The notes below the pieces were generated by a model. The model saw only the letters and a program-made list of their open reading frames with translations. It was not told where the DNA came from and ran no database searches. From Hymenopellis radicata (taxonomy: Eukaryota; Basidiomycota; Agaricomycetes; Agaricales; Physalacriaceae): 64,000 bases of DNA. Positions 57,116 through 64,000 of this stretch are shown piece after piece. The stretch is from contig JADNRX010000010.1 of the NCBI GenBank assembly GCA_015501595.1, forward strand, positions 372,001 to 436,000, in the 5' to 3' direction. A program made the position numbers and the translations under genes. How positions within the stretch are numbered: position 1 is the stretch's first letter; each line of letters begins with the position of its first letter.

Positions 57116-58367
57116 GGGGCTATTCGCAGGGTCTTGTGCGGGGAAACGTGGGGAAGCGGGGTTGCTCTATTTTTTTGGGATATACGTTTTTTTTCGCATG
57201 TTGTAACTTGTGAACGATTAGTCTCTTTTTACCCATACCGCATTGTATCAATTAGTGACTTGCTGAACAACGGACCATGTTTTTTTTTCATTTCGGTTGA
57301 TTTCTTAGGATGTGTGCCCAACTTTGGATAAACCGACATGAAATACGCGAGGGAATTGTTCCTGCTAAGATCCGAAATGGGCATACTAATGAGCACTGAA
57401 TGAGCAACCGATCATTTTTATCCCGCCCAGCGGGATGAAATAGTGGGCGCGATGTTTTGAAAAAGACGTACGATCAACAATCCGTTTGGGGCTGCCTAAA
57501 ATAACTTGGGGTTCGAATCTCCAGAGGACATGGAGACGTGTATGGCCAACTTCTTCCACCGCTCTCTGGCTTGGGACTCCAATTGGGCAGCTGACCTCAG
57601 GCTTGAAGTTGGCCCCCGACAACCCCGGTCAACTTGGGCATTTTCATGTTGGACGGCTCCTTCCTTTTCTAGCTTGAGTCTCTTCTTCGCCGTGTGTGTT
57701 CACTTTATGACAGAGCCCTTCTGCTAGTGCTCAGTCTGACTCGTCATGCGTACGCGATGAGCAAAGTCGCGTCCGCGAATTACCGCAGATCCACGCGTTC
57801 GTGGCTTCTCTGTCAGTTCAAAGCGATGCCACAAAACCAGGTTTGTCCATCGGACGACCGACCTTGCTGCAGTCTAGTAAGCCTACTAGATGGAGGCGCG
57901 ACATAAACGGAAACCTGAGAGTGCACGCTACGGTAATCCCGACCCTCCCTTTCACGCTGGCGCCGAAAGTCAAGTTGTAAGGAGGTCTGTTGAACGTAAG
58001 TCACCCCGACAGAAATATACATACAGCACAACTCCGCCACAGGAAAATAATACCTCAATTGCGACTGGGTAAACGCCGGAATTTGAACAAAGTTCTATAG
58101 CTGCTGGTGCATCACGACAACGTACGCCTTCTCCCTCATGTCATTAGCCTTCTGACCTGTATGCCACACGGTGTATGTCGTTATTGTGCTTGTCCGCCGA
58201 GCTGGACAATAACGGGCTGTTCCTGTTCTCAAGTCAGGCGGGGCCCGTCAAGTCCTCGCGGTCAGCACCTAGGCTCGAGTTCTTGATTTCCGTACGCTCC
58301 ATTTGGACACCCAACTCCCAGTGCCATGTCCAATGCTCGTCGTACGAGTTCATTAGCTACTCAAGAG
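57116..58367. other. Intergenic, left flank of the hydrophobin array
   Basis: No gene. Around 57.53-57.68 kb and 57.80-57.85 kb are phrases also found upstream of hydrophobin copies 2-4 (for example CCCGACAACCCCGGTCAACTT at 57615-57635, again near 62.86 kb; and CAGTT.AAAGCGATGC near 57.81, 59.38, 60.98 and 63.21 kb), so the duplicated unit reaches far upstream of the genes. Confidence 0.6.
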
Positions 58368-58375
58368 TATAAAAA
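58368..58375 (+). promoter_or_regulatory. TATA box of hydrophobin copy 1
   Basis: TATAAAAA, 82 bp before the ATG at 58450. Confidence 0.7.
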
Positions 58376-58449
58376 GCCTGCCACATACTCTCTGCTCTTC
58401 ACTCGAACACGCCAATCAGTTCTAGTACCATAACCCAAAGCCTCTAAAC

Positions 58450-58884
58450 ATGCAGTTCAAGTTCGTCACCCTCACCACCCTGGCGCTCGCCACCTTTGCG
58501 GCCGCCACGCCCACTCCTGCCCCCCGCCAGGACGGGCAATGCTCCACTGGTGAACTCCAGTGCTGCAACACCACCACCACCGCCACCGACCCGCTCGTCA
58601 GCGTCATCCTCGCGCTCTTGGGCATCGTCCTTCCGGACATTACCGCCATCATCGGCATCAACTGCTCCCCGCTCTCCGTCATCGGCGTCGGAGGCAGCGC
58701 GTGGTAATTACGGTTCTCCTGGAGGTCGAAACTTTACTAATGCTGCCTGTAGCCAGGCCAACCCGGTTTGCTGCCAGGACAACTCCGTCGGTATGTATTA
58801 GCGCTTCGTCGGTTTAGAGAGGCAACTCACGGTAGAATCATAGGCGGGCTCATCTCCATCGGCTGCCTCCCCGTTAACCTCTAA
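58450..58884 (+). CDS. Class I hydrophobin, copy 1
   Basis: Small secreted amphipathic protein that self-assembles at air-water interfaces and coats aerial hyphae and fruit bodies. MQFKFVTLTTLALATFAAAT is a signal peptide, followed by PTPAPRQDG. The eight-Cys pattern is complete: QCSTGELQCCN, IGINCSPL, then across the first intron (after SA, codon split TG/C) CQANPVCCQDN, and after a second intron GGLISIGCLPVNL. The first Cys is spaced C-x6-CC as in class I. Length of about 107 residues fits. Two introns sit at the usual class I positions. Confidence 0.93.
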
Positions 58885-59788
58885 CTTGTCACCTTTTGCA
58901 ACGCCGGAATTCAGTGAGATGTCGAGGCGAGGGAAGATGTGATCATGGTCTTGCACTCGTTGGATGGACTGTATTCGGAGGCGTAGTAGAAGCTCGTTTG
59001 TTCCCGGACTTTCATTGTTACGAAATTTATGTTGTTGTTACACCACGATTTGAGCGTAGAGTGAACAAAGAACGGCGGCCTCCAGCGCATGAAGCAGAGT
59101 AGCAGTCAAGTCGAGACGAAGAAATCGCGACGTCGTGTTCCAGGAAGAGGTTGGCGCAAGGATTAGAACTCCGTGACGCTGTAAGTAAGCGTACGATACG
59201 GTCGTACGGACTAGGAACAAAGTCGCTACAGTCCTGTGCTGCTCGGGGGGCGAGTAACGAAGCCAAAGGCAGTGTCTTTGCATTCTTGACGTACCTCCAA
59301 ATCAGTCAACGTCCCTTGTGGTTGTTCACCCTTTCCCGTTCTTCACACAGTACCACATCGTTCACAAAATCCCATGTCAGTTGAAAGCGATACTACAAAA
59401 CTAGGGTTCGTCAATTGCATGACCGTGTAGTGCAACCGATAAATTACCTTGAGGTGAGTAGCCATCCCGGATATTTCAACACCACCGTGGGAAAGTATTA
59501 CTCCTCAAGTAGAACAGTGGGCAAGCAGAGTAACGACATCTAACGACGAACATGACAGAGAACGCGTAGTAGGCCGTCGTGATATATTAGCATCAAGTTC
59601 CCCTCGATTGAAGTTCTGACGCACCTCGGTGACTGAACTGGCTGATAGTGGGCTGTTCCTGTTCCCTTCTTGCATGAGATTGGCAGCACTTGGACTCAAC
59701 ATTTCGAGCTTCGCGGTTCCCTGTATGCTCCATGTAGACAGCCACCTCCCCGAACCATGTTGCTCATCCTACGAGAAAGGTTAGCAAG
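58885..59788. other. Hydrophobin 3' block and upstream region of copy 2
   Basis: No other gene. Contains the shared 3' block and upstream phrases of the array. Confidence 0.6.
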
Positions 59789-59795
59789 TATATAA
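59789..59795 (+). promoter_or_regulatory. TATA box of hydrophobin copy 2
   Basis: TATATAA, 83 bp before the ATG at 59872. Confidence 0.7.
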
Positions 59796-59871
59796 GGTGC
59801 ACGACATACCTCTCTGCTCTTCACTCAAACACGCCAATCAGTTCTAGTACCATAACCCAAAGCCTCTAAAC

Positions 59872-60303
59872 ATGCAGTTCAAGTTCGTCACTCTCACCAC
59901 CCTGGCTCTCGCCACCTTCGCGGCCGCCACGCCCGCTCCCGCCCCCCGCCAAGACGCGCAATGCTCCACTGGTACACTCCAGTGCTGCAACACCACCACC
60001 ACTGCCACCGACCCGCTCGTCAGCGTCATCCTCTCTCTCTTGGGCATCGTCCTTCCGGACCTGACCGCCATCATCGGCATCAACTGCTCCCCGCTCTCCG
60101 TCGTCGGCGTTGGAGGAAGCGAGTGGTAAGTACGTTCTCCTGGCGTCAAAACTTTACTGGATGCTGTATAGCTCGGCCAACCCGGTTTGCTGCGAGGACA
60201 GCTCCGTTGGTATGTATTAGGGCTTCGTCGGTTTAGAGAGGCAACTCACGGTAGAATCATAGGCGGACTCATCTCCATCGGCTGCGTCCCCGTTAGCCTC
60301 TAA
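59872..60303 (+). CDS. Class I hydrophobin, copy 2
   Basis: Same layout as copy 1 with a few substitutions: PAPAPRQDAQCSTGTLQCCN, LPDLTAIIGINCSPL, then CSANPVCCEDS and GGLISIGCVPVSL. All eight Cys are present and both introns are in frame. This is the only other fully intact copy in the window. Likely secreted and interchangeable with copy 1; different expression is possible but not shown by the core promoter. Confidence 0.93.
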
Positions 60304-61335
60304 GCCACCTTTTTCAACGCCAGAATTCAGTGAGATGTTGAGGCGAGGGAAGATGTGATCATGGTCTTGCACTCGTTGAATGGACTGTATTCGGAGGCGT
60401 AGTAGAAACTCGTTTGTTACCGGACTATCATGGTTACGAAATTTATGTTGTTGTTACACCACGATTTGAGCATAGAGTGAACAAGGACGGCCTGGGTTCG
60501 AGACATCTCAGTGCATGAACAAAATCAAGCAGGGGGGTTGCTTACAGTAGTAGCCAAGTCGAGATGAAGACATCGCGATCGTCATGTGCAGGAAGAGGGT
60601 GGTGCAAGTCATAGTACACTGTACAGCAGATATTAGGTTATGGCGCCGCGCCGTAGGCGTACAATACGGTCGTACGCATAGGCCAGTACTGGTCCGTTAC
60701 GAAGATTTTGCGAATGAAAATCAACAGCCATACTTCGACGGGTGCCGTACGGCTCACTCGGTTCCGAGAGTACGGTTCTGTGCTATAAGGAGGCGAGTAA
60801 AGAAGCCAAAAGAACTGTCTTTGCAGAATTGACTCACCTCCAAGCTAGGAAGGTCGCCTTGAATCCCGTACTTCATATGGTACGGCCATATCCATCGACG
60901 GTTCCGTACTGAGGCCCAGAGATACCACACCAGTCCGCGAGTTACCGCAGATACACGCGGTCGAGGCTTCCATGTCAGTTGAGAGCGATGCTACAAAACT
61001 AGGTTCGTCAATTGCATGACCGTGCCATAGTGCACGCCACGTGAACACGGCAACCCGACCGCGCTCCTTTCACCAAGTAGAACTGGGTAACCATCATTAT
61101 TGCGGTGCTCCACCACACCTTGTTGACTGAACTGGCCGATAGTGGCCTGTTCCTCCTTCCTTCTTTCCTCGTTGCATGAGAGTCATCTCTATGGTGGCGT
61201 GGAGTTGCAATCATCACCCGCAGCATTAGGACCCAAATTTTCGAACGTCACAGTTCCCCGTATGCTCCATGTAGAATACCACCTCCCCGAGCCATGTTGC
61301 TCGCCATACGAGTACCTTTAGAGAAGACTATGCAG
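60304..61335. other. Hydrophobin 3' block and upstream region of copy 3
   Basis: Array sequence only. Frames here (for example leftward 60845-61048) have no recognisable motif. Confidence 0.55.
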
Positions 61336-61342
61336 TATATAA
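61336..61342 (+). promoter_or_regulatory. TATA box of hydrophobin copy 3
   Basis: TATATAA, 83 bp before the ATG at 61419. Confidence 0.7.
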
Positions 61343-61418
61343 GGCATGCAACATACCTCTCTGTTCTTCACTCGAACACGCCAACCAGTTCTAGTACCAT
61401 AACCCAAGCTCTCTGAAC

Positions 61419-61855
61419 ATGCAGTTCAAGTTCGTCACTCTCACCACCCTGGCGCTCGCCACCTTTGCGGCCGCCACGCCCACTCCTGCCCCCGCCAAGA
61501 CGGGCAGTGCTCCACTGGTGAACTCCAGTGCTGCAACACAACCACCACTGCCACCGACCCGCTCGTCAGCGTCATCCTCGCTCTCTTGGGCATCATCCTT
61601 CCGGACGTTGATGCTATCATCGGCATTAACTGCTCCCCGCTCAGCATCATTGGCGTTGGAGGTAAGCGAGTGGTAAGTACGTTCTCTTGGCGTCGAAACC
61701 TTACTGGATGTTGTGTAGCTCGGCCAACCCTGTTTGCTGCGAGGACAACGCCGTTGGTATGTATTAGCGCTTCGTCAGTTAGGAAGCATTTACTTACGGT
61801 ATTTTTTTTTCTAGGCGGGCTCATCTCCATCGGCTGCGTTCCAATTAACCTGTAA
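61419..61855 (+). pseudogene. Hydrophobin copy 3 with two opposite frameshifts
   Basis: The signal peptide is intact (MQFKFVTLTTLALATFAAAT). The C run at 61489-61493 has five C where copy 1 has six, so the region holding Cys 1-4 is read in a wrong frame (PAKTGSAPLVNSS). An extra T near 61663 (GGAGGTAAGC versus GGAGGAAGC in copy 2) returns to frame just before the first intron, so the last exons with CSANPVCCEDN and GGLISIGCVPINL are in frame. As given, the protein would lack four of eight Cys and probably cannot fold. If one or both indels are consensus errors the copy could be functional. Confidence 0.75.
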
Positions 61856-63732
61856 ATTGTCGACACCAGAATTCAGTGATGTCGAGGCGAGGGAAGATGT
61901 GATCATGATTTGCACTTGTGGGACGGACTGTAGTCGGAGGCGTAGTAGTATCCATACTGTTTCCAGAAATTTCATTGTCGTTACGAAATTTATGTTGTTG
62001 TACACCGAATTTGGCACCATTGAGCGACTTTAGTTTCACCTTACGGATCTCTAGGGACACGCTGAAAGTGCTCAGAGCGTTCCCGTAGATGGAACAAAAC
62101 ACGGCCTGATTTCCAAAGAACAGAGTCTATAAATTTATCAGCTTATGAACAAACTCATGCAGGGGCTGCTTACAGTTGTAGTCAGAATAAACCGCGACGT
62201 CATGTGCTGGCGAAGAGGCTGGCGGAAGGCGCTGTATGGACATACGGCAGAGATACGGACAATAAGAAAGGCAGATGTAACTCAAAGTCGCGGCGCACTA
62301 AGGGAATCGGATCCTTGGGAGAGGTGACGCGGACGGTTCGTCCTAAAAATTTGTTGCTGTCATGGCAAGACTGTAAGGGAGGAGCGGGATCGTTTTTTAC
62401 TTGAACAGAAGGGCGTTTTTTGGAAGTAAGCGTATGTAGCCATTTAAAAAAATGAGTTGTGCATCGGAAGAGAGAGCGAGGAAGCGCTCCAGGACACTGA
62501 CATGGATGTTCAAGTGCAAGACGGTACCTGCGGCATGTGCCGCTCCTGGTTCGGGAGATGCCGAAATACCCACGACTCGCGAGTGTCGACGCGCGAACTT
62601 GAAACAGCTGCGTGTGTCTACGCGGCACCTCTTTATCTTGTGTCCAAAGAACATAGAGAACATTTCATCCTACGCCACACTATCGCTCTGAGCACAGTAT
62701 CATCAAAATTTTCCGCTAATTCGTTGCCCGATGCCGGTTGAAACCGATAATGTTGTGGATGGTGCACTTTCATGTGTGTGGCCAACTTCTCCCAACCCTC
62801 CGAGTCTATGGCCAATACGGTGTCTACGGCTGGACGGTTGACCGTCTTGCTTCTGGGTTCCCGACAACCCCGGTCAACTTACGCATTTCCATGTTGGACA
62901 TGTATTCCTTCCATTTTCAGCTTGTCTTCTTCACCGTCATGGGAATTGCGCGGTGCTTTAATGACACACGAATCCTTCTCCCGCTGCAAATGGTTGGCGA
63001 TCTGTCATCCAGGACAATGCAACACATTGTCGGCTGTCTTCTGCGATGAGCTAGTTGTGTGTCAAGTGAACGCCACTTGACACAAGTCCGCGTCCGCGAG
63101 ATGAATCGACATGCGTCCGAGAGTGACGATGGACCCCAATTTGTGCATTTTGTCTTGGCACGTTTTTGTACGAGCATGGTCTGAACTCGTTCTTCGCTTC
63201 CATGTCAGTTGAAAGCGATGCTAAACAACCGGGTTTGTCAATGTCCGAGGTACAAATGGGCTGCCTGGGAGTGTGCGCTACGTGCAGAGAGTGATTCTGG
63301 TAACTCAGACCTCCCTATAACGTCTCGCCAGAGGTCTGTTGGCTCAAGTAGCCCACCAAAACAGCCGATATTTCGACGGAAATGTATAGCAGAACGAATG
63401 CCACAGGAAAGGTGGAACTAGGTAAACGCCAGAATATCAAGGAAGTTTCAGCATCGAGGGCAAGGTACTGATACGCACGCGTTCTCTGTCGTGCTTGAAC
63501 TGCAATGTCGTTATTGTGCTTGGCCACCGCACCTCGTTAAGTGAGCGGGCCAATAGCAAGCCTGATCCTGTTCCCGCGTCGTGTTCTTTTCGCGTTGCAC
63601 GAAGTCAGGCGGTATTGAAATCCTCACTCTCGCTCGCCTGAACTCAATATTTTGCGGTTCTTGAGGTCCTGTACGCTCCATTTAGACAGCCTCCTTGTGC
63701 CATTTGGGGTACCTTTTAGACAAATTAGTTAG
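61856..63732. other. Long upstream region of hydrophobin copy 4
   Basis: About 1.9 kb without a supported gene. It has the shared 3' block, a stretch near 62.76-62.90 kb matching the flank at about 57.53-57.65 kb, and the common CAGTTGAAAGCGATGC phrase near 63.2 kb. A rightward frame at 62457-62741 (TCGMCRSWFGRC within it) has no recognised family. Confidence 0.5.
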
Positions 63733-63739
63733 TATATAA
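63733..63739 (+). promoter_or_regulatory. TATA box of hydrophobin copy 4
   Basis: TATATAA, 80 bp before the ATG at 63813. Confidence 0.6.
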
Positions 63740-63812
63740 GGTGCGCGACGTACCGTTCTGTTTCCTCACTCGAACACACCAGTTCTAGTACATCATACCA
63801 AGTCTCTAAAAC

Positions 63813-64000
63813 ATGCAGTTCAAGCTCCTTACTCTCTACACACCTGGCTCTCTCGCCACATTTGCGCCGCACTCCCACTCCCGCCCCTCGTGGTGACGGG
63901 GACGGGGCCGGGCAATGCTCTACCGGTCCCATCCAGTGCTGCGAACACAAACCACCACTGCCACCGACCGCTCGTCAGCGTCATCCTCTCTCTCTTGGGC
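63813..64000 (+). pseudogene. Hydrophobin copy 4, degraded and cut by the window edge
   Basis: The promoter and leader are kept, and the start MQFKLLTL is hydrophobin-like, but several indels relative to copies 1-2 shift the frame in the signal peptide and it meets a stop near 63895. The DNA still matches the array (TGCCACCGAC, CGTCAGCGTCATCCTCTCTC). The rest lies beyond the window. Indels are more numerous than at other loci, so decay is more likely here than error. Confidence 0.65.

Larger units (their letters stand above)
57500..64000 (+). repeat. Tandem hydrophobin gene array, units of about 1.4-2.4 kb
   Basis: Start codons lie at 58450, 59872, 61419 and 63813. Each unit repeats upstream phrases, a TATA box, a conserved 5' leader (CTCGAACACGCCA, CAGTTCTAGTACCATAACCC), the gene, and a conserved 3' block (AGTGAGATGT.GAGGCGAGGG, at about 58914, 60328 and 61875). 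The last unit runs off the window, so more copies may follow. Confidence 0.85.

Noticed and set aside
57503..57537. Possible tRNA suggested by a B-box-like GGTTCGAATCTCC on the plus strand
   Set aside because: A T-arm-like hairpin can be drawn, but no acceptor stem, D arm or anticodon arm pairs upstream within tRNA distance.
1..64000. CRISPR arrays, prokaryotic operons, viral or plasmid genes
   Set aside because: The window is intron-rich fungal nuclear DNA; no regularly spaced direct repeats or phage/plasmid genes were seen.

Overview
The window is nuclear DNA of a filamentous basidiomycete, most likely an Agaricomycete. Genes are packed on both strands, and nearly all are split by many short introns of about 45-60 bp (mostly GT-AG, with at least two GC-AG). 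Ribosomal, proteasomal, splicing and vesicle-traffic genes are fungal in type, and the right end carries class I hydrophobins. Species cannot be named from the sequence.

Layout. 1-8.7 kb: the end of a membrane-anchored coiled-coil protein (-), a PARP-E2 ubiquitin-conjugating fusion (-) and SEC1 (+). 8.7-11.4 kb: gene-free DNA filled with non-autonomous DNA transposons, one nested in another, ending at an intron-bearing tRNA-Pro(AGG) (-). 11.5-18.6 kb: proteasome ATPase RPT4 (+) and a large RBR ubiquitin ligase (+). 18.6-31.4 kb: a conserved fungal orphan (-), an acetyltransferase of the condensation superfamily (-), a PB1/multi-ZZ protein (+), the SF3b subunit PHF5A/Rds3 (-), the interstrand-crosslink nuclease PSO2/SNM1 (-) and a class III aminotransferase (+). 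31.5-46 kb: HECT ligase UFD4 (+), a TmpA-like membrane oxidoreductase (-), RPS4 (-), a triose-phosphate-type transporter (-) and a Sec14-like lipid-transfer protein (+). 46-57 kb: a mitochondrial iron-type alcohol dehydrogenase (-), two tandem EXPERA proteins (+), a J-domain protein (-), RPL43 (+), a TBC RabGAP (+) and a Ser-rich orphan (+). 58-64 kb: a tandem array of at least four hydrophobin copies with near-identical core promoters; the third and fourth carry indels.

Five loci belong to ubiquitin handling (PARP-E2, RPT4, RBR, PB1-ZZ, UFD4), but they are interleaved with unrelated genes and I do not read them as an operon-like cluster. Most of the rest is ordinary eukaryotic housekeeping. 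The least ordinary items are the PARP-E2 fusion, the RBR gene (a Cys/His-bearing N-terminal domain, internal tandem repeats and a 7-nt micro-exon), the nested transposon block and the hydrophobin array.

Quality caveat. Many conserved genes, including the essential RPT4 and RPS4, show single-base frameshifts, mostly one base missing from a C or G run. This looks more like consensus error in the assembly than biology. Coordinates for spliced genes run from start to stop codon and include introns.
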